A model generated the notes under the pieces. That model was not told the DNA's origin. It saw nothing but the letters and a program-made list of their open reading frames with translations, and did no database searches. Positions 1 through 9,080 of a stretch of DNA of 64,000 nucleotides are shown piece after piece; within the stretch, counting starts at the first letter, position 1, and each line of letters opens with the position of its first letter. The translations under genes were made by a program, and so were the position numbers. Location of the stretch: the NCBI RefSeq assembly GCF_006829085.1, contig NZ_BJTC01000008.1:124001-188000 (forward strand), written 5' to 3'. This DNA comes from Chryseobacterium sp. ON_d1 (GTDB lineage: Bacteria > Bacteroidota > Bacteroidia > Flavobacteriales > Weeksellaceae).

Positions 1-1649
1 CCTTATCTTCCGGAGTCCACCAGTCTACAAGATTACCGTCTGCATCGAACTGTGCTCCTGAATCATCAAATCCGTGGCTCATTTCGTGTCCGATAACCGC
101 ACCGATACCTCCAAAGTTCACTGCAGCATCAGCTTTAGGATTGAAAAATGGCGGCTGAAGAATAGCTGCAGGGAATACAATCTCGTTGTTCACCGGGTTG
201 TAATAAGCATTAACAGTTTGTGGTGTCATTCCCCATTCTGTTTTATCAACCGGCTTACCTATCTTAGCCAGATCTTTGTTATACTGCCATTCAGCAATAT
301 TCTGAAGATTCTTGTAAAGGCTTCCTCCTTTAGCTTCAGAAATGATATTTAATTTTGAATAATCTTTCCATTTATCAGGATAAGCAACTTTTACGGTAAA
401 CTTGTTCAGCTTCTGCATTGCTTTTTCTTTAGTAGTAGAAGACATCCATGCTAAGTTATTGATATGAACGGCAAAGCTTTTCTTCAGATAGTCGATCAAT
501 TCTACCATCTGAGCTTTTGCTTCAGCAGGGAAATATTTCTCAACATATAATTTACCGAAAGCCTCTCCTAAAGAACCGTTGATCAGCTCATAGCCTCTTT
601 TGTTAAGAGCTCTTTGTTCCTGCTGCCCTCTAAGGTATTTACCATAGAAAGCAAATCTCATATTTCCTAAGTTTTCACTTAAGTAAGCTGCACTTCCGTT
701 GATCATGTGGAATTTCAGATAATCTTTTATAACAGAAAGATTCTGAGCATTTACCAGTTTATCAAAGTTTTTGTAGTATCCTAATTCACCGATGATCACT
801 CTGTCTGTATTTACACCAACTTTTTTAAGATACCCCGGGATATCAACACCTTTAACAAGACTGGAAAGTTCAGCCATTGTCTGAGGGTTGTACTGAAGGG
901 TATTATCTCGGCTCTGTTCATTTGTAAGGTAAGTATTGGCAATGCTTTTTTCGTAATTAACGATACTTTTTGCTGCTTCATCAGCATTTTTGTATCCTAA
1001 TTCTTTTAACATTGAAGCTACATATTTCTGATATTCAGCAATAGCTTCTGTATTTTTCTCATTTACTTTCTGATAGTAATCTCTTCCCAGACCCAATGAA
1101 GCATTTCCTAAGTAAACAGCATTCATTTTAGAATCTTTAAGATCCGCATCAACACCCCATCCGTACAAAACATTCTCTCCGTCTTTTGTTACAGATACCA
1201 GGTAGTTCTGAAGGTCAGCCATATTTTTAATGGCATCAATTTTATTCAGGTTTTCCTGGATAGGTTTGATTCCATCTGCATTTCTCTTCTGCATGTTCAT
1301 ATAAGTAGCATAAAGATCCTGGATCTTTTTACCTTCACTTCCATCTGCAAATTTATCTTTCAGAAGGGAGTTCAGGATGGTCATGGAATTGTTATCCGTA
1401 TCCTCAGCCAGTTTGTTAAAGCTTCCCCACGTTGGTTTATCCGATGGAATTTTGGCTGTTTTCATCCATGTTCCACTCACATAGTTGTAAAAGTCATCCT
1501 GAGGACGTACTGAAGTGTCCATCAGGCTAAGGTCTAAACCTTTGTCTGTGTTGTTCACTGCTACTTTAGCAGTTTTAGCTTGTGCGCTCATCGTAGTCTG
1601 AGTACAGATCCCTGCTATTAAAAACAAAGAAAGCGTTATTTTTTTCATT
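1..1649 (-). CDS. M13 family metallopeptidase (neprilysin/PepO-like), C-terminus outside window
   Basis: A secreted zinc endopeptidase of the neprilysin family, read on the minus strand from an ATG at 1649-1647. The first residues form a signal peptide (MKK, hydrophobic core, then a QAKTAK-like mature start). About 550 codons are visible and the frame is still open at base 1. Near the window edge the frame reads GAVIGHEMSHGFDDSGAQFD, which carries the zinc-binding HExxH motif (HEMSH) of M13 peptidases; the third zinc ligand and the extreme C-terminus lie outside. The alpha-helical N-terminal region (YNYVSGTWMK, IPSDKPTWGSF) is also typical. It is monocistronic as far as visible, with a small inverted repeat behind its promoter region. 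Family call is certain; substrate unknown. Confidence 0.95.
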
Positions 1650-1730
1650 ATGATAACAATTTATAGAATATGTATTATTTATTTCGAATTTGTTACTTTT
1701 CAGAAAAACAAATTTAAATAAATAAGTTGG

Positions 1731-1806
1731 AAGCTGGAAGTTATGAAAATCATAAGGAATGGTAATACCATCTCTACAATAACGTCCAGTTTCCATCCTC
1801 CAGCTT
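1731..1806. repeat. Short inverted-repeat element with AAGCTGGA ends
   Basis: AAGCTGGA at 1731-1738 is matched by TCCAGCTT at 1799-1806, enclosing about 60 bp with further loosely related purine-rich GGAAG words. It sits directly 3' of the stop codon of the large glycosyltransferase fusion. It could act as a weak terminator or be a small interspersed element; only one copy is seen here. Confidence 0.3.
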
Positions 1807-1809
1807 TAT

Positions 1810-4800
1810 CTAAGAAGTCACGATCTCTTTTACATTCCCGGTTCTTTTCAGGAATCCCCAGGACTGCATTTCTCCTTTCAGGGCTTTTCTTAAACTCTTA
1901 AACAGCACAATATACATCAGCCATCTGTATCCGAACCTCTGAGGAATAATATACAGGAGATTGATTAACTTTTCCCGCTGTATAATGAATGCAATCAAAG
2001 CCAAAGAAGCATCCACCAAAAGGAAGATCAAATAATAACTGAATATTTTGTCTCCGTTTCCGGACAGAATTCCAAAGAACATAATCACATCTGCCAGTGG
2101 CGAAAAAAACGGTATAATGTACTGGAATAATAAAATATTCGGCATTGCCCAAAGTCCCAATCCTTTATATTTAGGATTAAGGAAAGTCTGTCTTTGTTTC
2201 CAGAACATCTGCATGATACCATAGGTCCAGCGGAAGCGTTGTTTTAAAAACTGTTTTACAGTTTCCGGAGCTTCAGTCACTGCAATGGCTCTGTTTTCGT
2301 TTGCCACCGTATATCCTGCTTTCAGTATTTTCACCGTAATATCACAGTCCTCTGCCAGGGTATCAGATGAATAGCCTCCAGCTTCAATAATTACAGATCT
2401 TTTAAATGCACCGATGGCCCCCGGAATTACGGTAATGGCATTAATGTGAGCATACGCCAGTCTGTCAAAGTTCTGGCTTGTAGTATATTCTATAGACTGC
2501 CATTTCGTAAGCCAGTTTACAGCGTTTCCTACTTTCACATTTCCTGCAACAGCGGCAATTTTTTCTTCAGGATTTGAATTTAAAAATCTTGCAATAAGAT
2601 ATTTTACGGCATCCTGCTGCAGTTTGGTATCTGCATCAATACACACTACATATTCTGCATCCGTCTGCGAAATTCCGAAGTTCAGGGCAGTAGCTTTTCC
2701 GCCGTTTCCTTTGGTGAGGATTTTCAGTTTCGGATGATCAGGAAATGCTGCTTTTGCTTTTTCATAAGTAGAATCTTTACTTCCGTCATCTACCATAATG
2801 ATATTAAAATTCGGGTACGTCTGCTTCAACAAATTTTGCAGAGACGAAACAATATTGACTTCCTCATTATAGGCAGGTACGATAATGGAAACTTTCGGAT
2901 AGGATTCAAGAACCGGAAATTCATCTATTTTTTTTTCTTTTTTTCTTTCTTTAAAAGCCCAATATGCCATGAGTAATAATCTGATCAGTCCCAGCACAAT
3001 GAAAATGGTAAATAATGCTACCAGAAAATGGCTTATTCCATAGATCACAGTAGCCAGCACAAGATTGAGCTGCATAATGTAATACGATTTTGTTTTAGGA
3101 ACTTCAGGCATCAGTTCATTTCTGCTTTTATGCAGAATACTGGTAAGATTGGTAAAATGATATCCTTGCTTCTGAAGGGTCGGAATCAGAATTTTTAAAG
3201 CTTTTACTGTTTCTTCTCTGGTATCCCCGCCTGCATCGTGAAGAAGAATGATATTCCCTCTTTCCTGTTTGATACCTGCCATGACACGTTTTACAATTTC
3301 ATCTGCCTTTATTCCCGGCTGCCAGTCTTCAGGGTCTATGTTTTCCCCAATATCCAGATAGTTTTGCTGTCTGGCCAAAGCCACCGGAATGATCTCCTCG
3401 GAAGTGGTGGGTTCAGAGTCTGCATTGTATGGGGCTCTGAACAAAATTGTACTGTGCCCTGTCACACACTCTATCAGCAGACGGGTAAGTTTCATTTCAA
3501 GCAACGCCCGTTCCGGGCTTACTTTTGCCACGTTTTCATGGGTAAATGTATGGTTTCCGATCTCGTGGCCTTCACGGTAAATTCTTTTAACCAGAGGAAG
3601 ATTCTTTTCTGCATTTAATCCTACCAGGAAGAATGCTGCCGGAACATGATATTTGGACAATACATCCAATACCTGTGGTGTATATGTTTCATCCGGGCCG
3701 TCATCAAAAGTAAGAACAAGCTCTTTCTGAGGAGCACTTCCATATTTTTTTACTTCGTAAGAGCTTGGATAGGTAATATAATTTTCGTCTGTGATAATTT
3801 TCTCTTTCGGATCAATTTCAAGTGCAATTTTTCCGTCGTGAGGGGTATTCAGAACATCCAGTACTTCTCCATCTCCTATATAATCCACCATGGTTTGTCC
3901 CTTTACATTTTCCAGCGTTTTCAAATTCAGTCTGGAAAGTCCGGCAAACGTAAGATCTTTATCATAGAAATTCCATACTCTGCTGTCCTCACTTCCCAGC
4001 CTCCACAGCGCAGTTCCTGCCAACGGATATTCTGAGGAGAAACGCATAGTATTGAAAATAGAAGCTGCATCGTTGAAAAATACAGTGTGGGTTAAATTTT
4101 TAGAATCTGTGTAAGAATAATTTAAATTGAATGTATTGTCATTAAAGTCAATAACCGCTTTACTGGCACTGGCCTTTGTAATGGCCTGCATATAGGTTAC
4201 AGAAGTATTGTCATCCGTATTGGAACTCCAGTCATAACCATAAGCCCCCAATCCCAGGATGATTTTTTGCGGAGCGGTTTGTTTTACAATTTTACCGGTC
4301 TGTTCTTCGATCCATTTTTGGGAAGATACCGGACCGGCGTCACTTCCTGCAGAATATTCATCATAAGCCATCAAAACAAAATAATCTACATAAGGATTCA
4401 GTCTTGGGATGCTGTAATCATCATTATCTGTCATGATATCCATTGTCACCAGCAGCTGATTCTTTTTGAAGGTTTCTGAAAGCTCTTTCATAAAAGCGAT
4501 CAGATTTTCATCAGAATTCAGGTTCATATCCTCAAAGTCAATATTGATTCCTTTGAAATGGTATTTTTTACACTGCAGGGTAATCTTTTGAATCAGTTGT
4601 GTTCTTTTGCGCGGATCATTAAGAACTTTTACCAGTCCTTCTGAACGGAATTCTCTGTCGAAGTTGTTACTGAGCATCGGCATAGCAGCCACTCCTGTTC
4701 TTTTGATCACTTTGTAGCCTTCCGGGTCTACGTTGGTTTTCAGATCACCTGTTTTGGGGTCAATGAAAAACCATTCCGGAAAAACAAGATTGACGTGTCT

Positions 4801-5208
4801 GATATTTCGTTTCAGAGACATCAGAGACTGAGGATCCCATGCCACATAAAATGCAGACCTGATTCCTCCCGGAAACTGAGTCCAGTTCCGGTTCTGATTC
4901 TTATATCTTTCTGCTCTTGCCTTCTCAATTTTATCAAGATTGGTATGAATGGTTTTTTCAGAAATAAAGTTTCTGAAACCTTTATATTCTTTGGAGATTT
5001 TATTCTCCTGAAGGTAAGGTTTATTGGCTGTAATAACAGCTTTATAATCCTCTTTAAAAGGGATTTTAGGACTTCTGTCCAGGGTCATCATCAGTCCCAA
5101 AGCAAGCAGAAGCAGTATTCCTACAAAGATAAAAATACGGCTTCCCCACTGTACACTTTTCCAGCGTTTTTTGCTGTTGGTCTGAAAAATCTGTTTGGAA
5201 TTTTCCAC
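1810..5208 (-). CDS. GH18-like / NodB polysaccharide deacetylase / GT2 glycosyltransferase fusion, membrane protein
   Basis: A three-enzyme fusion of 1132 residues that probably makes and modifies a beta-linked amino-sugar polymer at the inner membrane. Domains in order: one membrane helix (about 24-42); a GH18-like barrel (about 110-430) with GINIDFED at 220-227, where E226 is the expected catalytic acid, and a later MAYDEY; a NodB deacetylase domain (about 495-690) with FDDGPD at 501-506, GNHTFTH at 551-557, FRAPYN at 590-595 and LLHDAGG at 655-661; membrane helices (about 713-750); a family-2 processive glycosyltransferase (about 770-1000) with VDDGSKDST, DADT at 858-861, AEDCD at 952-956 and QRFRW at 990-994; then further membrane helices. 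All key motifs look intact. The content parallels PgaB (deacetylase plus GH) joined to PgaC (GT2) of the poly-GlcNAc system. The polymer made is inferred, not shown. Confidence 0.88.
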   Translation of the reverse strand: MENSKQIFQTNSKKRWKSVQWGSRIFIFVGILLLLALGLMMTLDRSPKIPFKEDYKAVITANKPYLQENKISKEYKGFRNFISEKTIHTNLDKIEKARAERYKNQNRNWTQFPGGIRSAFYVAWDPQSLMSLKRNIRHVNLVFPEWFFIDPKTGDLKTNVDPEGYKVIKRTGVAAMPMLSNNFDREFRSEGLVKVLNDPRKRTQLIQKITLQCKKYHFKGINIDFEDMNLNSDENLIAFMKELSETFKKNQLLVTMDIMTDNDDYSIPRLNPYVDYFVLMAYDEYSAGSDAGPVSSQKWIEEQTGKIVKQTAPQKIILGLGAYGYDWSSNTDDNTSVTYMQAITKASASKAVIDFNDNTFNLNYSYTDSKNLTHTVFFNDAASIFNTMRFSSEYPLAGTALWRLGSEDSRVWNFYDKDLTFAGLSRLNLKTLENVKGQTMVDYIGDGEVLDVLNTPHDGKIALEIDPKEKIITDENYITYPSSYEVKKYGSAPQKELVLTFDDGPDETYTPQVLDVLSKYHVPAAFFLVGLNAEKNLPLVKRIYREGHEIGNHTFTHENVAKVSPERALLEMKLTRLLIECVTGHSTILFRAPYNADSEPTTSEEIIPVALARQQNYLDIGENIDPEDWQPGIKADEIVKRVMAGIKQERGNIILLHDAGGDTREETVKALKILIPTLQKQGYHFTNLTSILHKSRNELMPEVPKTKSYYIMQLNLVLATVIYGISHFLVALFTIFIVLGLIRLLLMAYWAFKERKKEKKIDEFPVLESYPKVSIIVPAYNEEVNIVSSLQNLLKQTYPNFNIIMVDDGSKDSTYEKAKAAFPDHPKLKILTKGNGGKATALNFGISQTDAEYVVCIDADTKLQQDAVKYLIARFLNSNPEEKIAAVAGNVKVGNAVNWLTKWQSIEYTTSQNFDRLAYAHINAITVIPGAIGAFKRSVIIEAGGYSSDTLAEDCDITVKILKAGYTVANENRAIAVTEAPETVKQFLKQRFRWTYGIMQMFWKQRQTFLNPKYKGLGLWAMPNILLFQYIIPFFSPLADVIMFFGILSGNGDKIFSYYLIFLLVDASLALIAFIIQREKLINLLYIIPQRFGYRWLMYIVLFKSLRKALKGEMQSWGFLKRTGNVKEIVTS

Positions 5209-5297
5209 GATTTTAAAATTTTAATGAATGGTTTTCAAAAAGTGTGAAAAACTACATTAAAATTAATTAAAAAAAAATTAAAAAGAAGGATGTTCAT

Positions 5298-6548
5298 TTA
5301 ACCGTTTACAAGTAGGCTCACCAGATCCTGAATCACTTTTTGGGAAACAAAATTCATAAAGTCCACTCTTTCCAGATGAGGCATATACAGTTTGGATGTT
5401 ACCTCATGATCTTTGACCCTTATGGTGTAATACACTGTTCCTATATCTTTTCCGTCTTCTCCTTTTCCCGGTCCGGCAACGCCGGTTGTGGAAAGAGAAA
5501 TATGGGTTTGAAACAATTCCTGACAGCCTTTTGCCATTTCCCTGGCTACCTGCTCGCTGACCACTGTAAATTGGTCTACTGTTTCTCTGGAAACATTTAA
5601 AATTTTTATCTTTTTTTCTGTAGCATAAGCTATCATCCCACCCAGGAAATATTTTGAACTGCCGGATACTGAAGTGATCATTTTGGCAAGCTCTCCTCCT
5701 GTACAGCTTTCTGCAGTAGAAATTGTCAGATTTCTTTCCGTGAGCATCTCTGCCAGAATATTTTCAATTTTATCCTCAGACACCGCAATGACATGTCCTT
5801 CTACTAAAGGAAGCAATTTCTGGATTTCTTCTTCTGTCTGTTGTTTCAGCAATTCTTCATTCTCCCCGGAAGCTGTAAGACGAAGCTTTACACGGGTTCC
5901 TACGGGGAGATAAGACAGTGCTATATTTTCAGGTAGCGCCAGTTCCCAGTCTTCAATGGTATCGGCGAGAATGCTCTCAGGAATTCCAACCACGGAAACA
6001 ATTCTGGTATGAATATAATGAAGCCTGAATCTTTTCTGCAGATAAGGAATGATCTGATCCTTTATAAGCGGTTTTACCTCGTAAGGAACCCCCGGAAGGC
6101 TGTAGCACAGTTTTCCGTCCTGTTCCATCATCATGCATGGTGCGGTTCCGTAATGGTTTTGAAAAACGATGGATTTGGTAGGAACAAAAGCCTGTTCCCT
6201 GTTTCTTTCGAGAATTTCTGACCGTCCCCTTCTTTCCATATAGTTTTTAAGGTGATTGAACGTCACCTCATCCAGCGCAATTTCATCATCGAAATATTCA
6301 GCCAAAGCCTTTTTGGTCTTGTCATCTCTGGTTGGTCCAAGCCCTCCTGTCGTAATGACTAAATCGCCAGTTTCAAAGGCAGTTTTCAATGCATCTTTAA
6401 TGGTTTCAATTTCATCTGAGATCGTAAGAATCTGAATAACTTTTATTCCTATATTTTTAAGTTCCGTGGCAATAAAATTAGAATTGGTATCTACCGTGTT
6501 TCCGGAAAGGATTTCATCACCAATAGTAATCAGAACAGCTTTTTCCAT
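5298..6548 (-). CDS. cinA: CinA family protein (MoCF domain plus nicotinamide-nucleotide amidase domain)
   Basis: A two-domain CinA protein of 416 residues. The N-terminal MoCF/MoaB-like domain (about 1-170) shows GDEILSGNTVDTNSNFIA and TTGGLGPTRDD. The C-terminal amidase domain (about 260-410) shows the TAESCTGG motif and STTGVAGPG. In the family these domains act in pyridine-nucleotide salvage (NMN deamidation and ADP-ribose pyrophosphatase) and the gene is often called competence/damage-inducible. The start was set at the ATG at 6548, which begins MEKAVLITIGDE, because the 10 extra residues of the longer reading frame are not part of the family. It is transcribed toward the fusion gene, about 90 bp away. 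Confidence 0.95.
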   Translation of the reverse strand: MEKAVLITIGDEILSGNTVDTNSNFIATELKNIGIKVIQILTISDEIETIKDALKTAFETGDLVITTGGLGPTRDDKTKKALAEYFDDEIALDEVTFNHLKNYMERRGRSEILERNREQAFVPTKSIVFQNHYGTAPCMMMEQDGKLCYSLPGVPYEVKPLIKDQIIPYLQKRFRLHYIHTRIVSVVGIPESILADTIEDWELALPENIALSYLPVGTRVKLRLTASGENEELLKQQTEEEIQKLLPLVEGHVIAVSEDKIENILAEMLTERNLTISTAESCTGGELAKMITSVSGSSKYFLGGMIAYATEKKIKILNVSRETVDQFTVVSEQVAREMAKGCQELFQTHISLSTTGVAGPGKGEDGKDIGTVYYTIRVKDHEVTSKLYMPHLERVDFMNFVSQKVIQDLVSLLVNG

Positions 6549-6623
6549 ATATTTTCTGTTGAAAAAAATTCTATGCAAATGACGGAAAATTATATGTCAG
6601 CAGCAATATAAATTGATTTTTTC

Positions 6624-6631
6624 TATTTTTG
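6624..6631 (+). promoter_or_regulatory. -7 box (TATTTTTG) of the DUF7832-like gene
   Basis: TATTTTTG matches the Bacteroidota -7 consensus TAnnTTTG and lies 30 bp before the ATG at 6662. Its position inside the longer TTG-initiated frame supports the downstream ATG as the true start. No clear -33 element is seen. Confidence 0.5.
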
Positions 6632-6661
6632 ACGGAATTATCTAAAACTACAATAATAATT

Positions 6662-7135
6662 ATGTCTAAATATGATGATGCTTCATGGCATTATGGCGGT
6701 GATTTTCCGGAAGGACTTCCTCAGAAAAACGGAGCTACACACACAGGAATGTTTCTGAACTGGTGTATTCATAACGATCTGGTTTCTGATGAACTGAAAG
6801 AAGACGCACCAGAGGAAATAGAAAAGGTAAAAAGAAGAGAAATCACAGGGGCAGAATTCATTATGGATTCCTGTGACGGGAAATTTTCTGAATATGACCT
6901 GAATGAGCTGGGAAATCTTTTTGCAAAGGATTATTATGCTGATGACACTGATTTTGGAAACAGATACAGCTCATTTGCTAACGATTACGTGAATCTTTTT
7001 GATGCCAAAGCAGAAGAAAACGATTATGAATATGAAACATTCTATCATATCGAAGATACCTACGAAAACTATGATCTGATGAAACAGGTTATTGACCACC
7101 GTTTTGAAGAATGGAAAGAATATATTAACAGCTAA
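6662..7135 (+). CDS. Small acidic protein of the KYDDASWHYGGDFP family (DUF7832-like)
   Basis: A 157-residue soluble, acidic protein with no signal peptide or membrane helix. Its opening MSKYDDASWHYGGDFP and the following THTGMFLNWCIHNDL are characteristic of a widespread uncharacterised family (I recall it as DUF7832). These proteins are often found in polymorphic-toxin or immunity-like settings, but nothing next to it suggests that here. Start taken at ATG 6662, behind a -7 box. It converges on the lipocalin gene, and a long hairpin separates them. Function unknown. Confidence 0.8.
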   Translation: MSKYDDASWHYGGDFPEGLPQKNGATHTGMFLNWCIHNDLVSDELKEDAPEEIEKVKRREITGAEFIMDSCDGKFSEYDLNELGNLFAKDYYADDTDFGNRYSSFANDYVNLFDAKAEENDYEYETFYHIEDTYENYDLMKQVIDHRFEEWKEYINS

Positions 7136-7140
7136 AAGGC

Positions 7141-7199
7141 AAAAGGGCAAAACCGTAAAACAAAATACTTTATCTGCCTTTTTACGATTTTGCCCTTCT
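7141..7199. terminator. Bidirectional terminator hairpin between convergent genes
   Basis: A long, nearly perfect inverted repeat: AAAAGGGCAAAACCGTAAAA at 7141-7160 pairs with TTTTACGATTTTGCCCTTCT at about 7180-7199. It lies between the stops of two convergent genes and has A/T runs on either side. Confidence 0.7.
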
Positions 7200-7218
7200 G
7201 TAATTTGCTTACTACTCC

Positions 7219-7761
7219 CTATTGATTATGCTTCACCCAGATCAGTTTATCTGTATCATAGCCGATTTTCTTGGCTTTCTGAAGGAAACGCTGGCGGATG
7301 CTTTCAGGGATATTGGTTGTACGGGAAAGAATCCATAAATATTTTAAACTGCTTCCTGCTACCAGGGCATATTGATAGTCTTCATCAATATCTATAACGT
7401 TGTAACCGGCCCAGATCGGTTTAAAAAATGAAACTTTCAGCCGGGCTTCTGTTGGGTCTTTTACAAATTTTGCTTCTCCAATGGATTCATTCCATACTTT
7501 TTTAATGTAATCATAGCCTTTGTTTCTTACCTGAACGGTTCCATCCGGATTCTCTGTATATTCTGCGGTCACATTATCCATATTTTTTTCGAACCTGTAA
7601 TCAAAACGGGCAATCTCATACCACCTGCCAAGATATTTTTTAAGATCAAAATTCTTTACAGCAGATGCCCCCCTGGGAATTCTTACTGAATATGAATTGA
7701 ATACGATAAGTCCCAGAGCTCCCAATGAGACGGGAAGAATAATTTTATGAATGGTTTTCAT
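7219..7761 (-). CDS. Lipocalin family protein (Blc-like)
   Basis: A 180-residue lipocalin of the bacterial Blc/apolipoprotein-D group. After an N-terminal hydrophobic segment (IILPVSLGALGLIVF, about residues 6-20) comes the signature YLGRWYEIARFDYRFEKN, then VTAEYTENPDGTVQV and a C-terminal YLWILSRT motif. Family members bind lysophospholipids or other lipids in the envelope. Unlike E. coli Blc there is no lipobox cysteine, so it is probably anchored by the uncleaved helix or secreted. The start at ATG 7761 (MKTIHK) was chosen because the longer frame adds 23 residues in front of the signal segment. Confidence 0.9.
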   Translation of the reverse strand: MKTIHKIILPVSLGALGLIVFNSYSVRIPRGASAVKNFDLKKYLGRWYEIARFDYRFEKNMDNVTAEYTENPDGTVQVRNKGYDYIKKVWNESIGEAKFVKDPTEARLKVSFFKPIWAGYNVIDIDEDYQYALVAGSSLKYLWILSRTTNIPESIRQRFLQKAKKIGYDTDKLIWVKHNQ

Positions 7762-7833
7762 GACAGGAATATTTTGGTGGTTAGTATAAAACGTCAAAAA
7801 TAATGCCTTTGGTCTGTTAAAGACCCACAAATT

Positions 7834-8568
7834 CTATGAAAATACTTTCAGGAAATTATCTTTAAAGCTTCCCGAAACCTCTATTTCAGTATCATCAGAC
7901 AACATTACTGTCCCGCTTTTATGATACGATTTTACAAATCCTGTGTTAATAATATGGGAACGATGTACCCTCACAAACGGATTTTCCAGAAGGTCATCAA
8001 AATGTTTCAAAAACCGGCACACCATCTTCTTTGAGCCATCTGTAAGATATACCTGGGTAAAATTGCCATCTGCCTGAAGCCTGACGATATCTTCTGTCTT
8101 TACAACATCAAATCCCTGCAAGGTTGGCAGGATCAGCTGCTGTTTTTCAGGTTTTAATTTAAGATTTTCAAGAAGGATCTTGTTTCGGTTAAGTTCTTCT
8201 TTTTTCTCCAGACTTTCAGCTACTTTATTGACTGCCAGAATCAATTCCTGAATATCAATAGGTTTTAAAATATAATAACTTGCCGATTTGTTCAAAGCCT
8301 GTAATGAATATTGTGAAAATGCGGTAATGAAAATGGTTTCATAAGACAATTCTTTAGTTGCTTCCAGAACATCAAAGGCATTTCCAAAAGGCATTTCTAC
8401 ATCCAGAAATACCAATTGGGGCTGTTTTTCGGTGATTAACGGGACAGCTTCTTTAATATTTTCAGCTTCGCCAAGGATTTCCACCTGCGGACAGTATTTG
8501 GTAAGATAGTTACTTAAAACGTCTCTTGCTATAATTTCATCGTCAACAATGACAGCTTTTATTTTCAT
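7834..8568 (-). CDS. LytTR family DNA-binding response regulator
   Basis: A 244-residue response regulator: receiver domain (1-120) with acidic pocket D9/D10, phospho-acceptor D56 (LVFLDVEMP) and the KP motif (ILKPID), followed by a LytTR DNA-binding domain (about 137-240) with LQADGNFTQVYL and FVRVHRSHIIN. LytTR proteins bind pairs of direct repeats about two helix turns apart. The likely partner kinase is the NPHFIFN-type sensor encoded at 11155-12948, and the likely targets are the CACCAAGT box pairs upstream of 13082, 14111 and 14989; both links are inferred. Start chosen at ATG 8568 (MKIKAVIVDDE). Confidence 0.93.
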   Translation of the reverse strand: MKIKAVIVDDEIIARDVLSNYLTKYCPQVEILGEAENIKEAVPLITEKQPQLVFLDVEMPFGNAFDVLEATKELSYETIFITAFSQYSLQALNKSASYYILKPIDIQELILAVNKVAESLEKKEELNRNKILLENLKLKPEKQQLILPTLQGFDVVKTEDIVRLQADGNFTQVYLTDGSKKMVCRFLKHFDDLLENPFVRVHRSHIINTGFVKSYHKSGTVMLSDDTEIEVSGSFKDNFLKVFS

Positions 8569-8653
8569 TTGAACAGATATTAGGTGGAAGGTAACAGATT
8601 GCAGATGCAAATTAGGAATATTTCACCAACCTTACAATCTTATCCGATTCATA

Positions 8654-9080
8654 TTACTTTACTTTCTTCCAGCACCATACGTACTTTACAATCAATATGG
8701 TAATAATACATTCTACCATCACCAGAAAAACATAAAACAGATACCAATCTGAGAAGGAAATTATACCAATAAACAACATGATTAAAGTAAAAAATATCCC
8801 AATAATTCTTTTGATCCTTGCCTTCAATACCAGAGAAAGAAATACCATTACAGCAGGAATCGACGGAACAACCGAAGCAAGAAATAATTTAGACGGGAAT
8901 CTAAAAAGTTGGTTCCTTCCAGCAGACCACGGCCTTCCCTGGAGTATAAAGCTCGAAATAATCGCCGTACAGATAGCATATAGTCACTGAAGTCCAAAGA
9001 ACAGCCAATATGATTTTCACATTGGTGTGTACATCTTCAAATTTCGTAGAATCGTTAATGGTTATGATTTTGATTTTGAT
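8654..9080 (-). pseudogene. DUF6326-family small membrane protein gene, two frameshifts
   Basis: Read across three frames, this stretch encodes a small four-helix membrane protein of the family I know as DUF6326. The N-terminal part (VKIILAVLWTSVTICYLYGD, then YFELYTPGKA) is in one frame, GLLEGTNFLDS in a second, and KLFLASVV...PAVMVFLSLVLKAR to the end in a third. Two single-base losses explain the breaks, one at about 8925-8930 (a G missing before GTCTG) and one at about 8892-8898 (a C missing from the C run). No good ATG is visible at the 5' end. It follows the equally frameshifted DUF4386 gene with no spacing and may once have formed an operon with it. Sequencing error is possible but would have to occur twice. 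Confidence 0.75.

Noticed and set aside
1575..1796. 73-residue minus-strand frame upstream of the M13 peptidase start
   Set aside because: It overlaps the signal-peptide region of the peptidase in another frame, and its sequence has no family pattern.
6629..6661. TTG start for the DUF7832-like gene
   Set aside because: The family sequence begins at ATG 6662 and a -7 box lies across the TTG.
8621..8632. TTTCACCAACC upstream of the LytTR regulator gene as a further regulator box
   Set aside because: It is a single half-site with a changed end (CACCAACC, not CACCAAGT) and has no partner 21 bp away.
8654..8848. Stand-alone 64-residue membrane protein
   Set aside because: It is the C-terminal third of the frameshifted DUF6326 gene; the rest is found upstream in two other frames.
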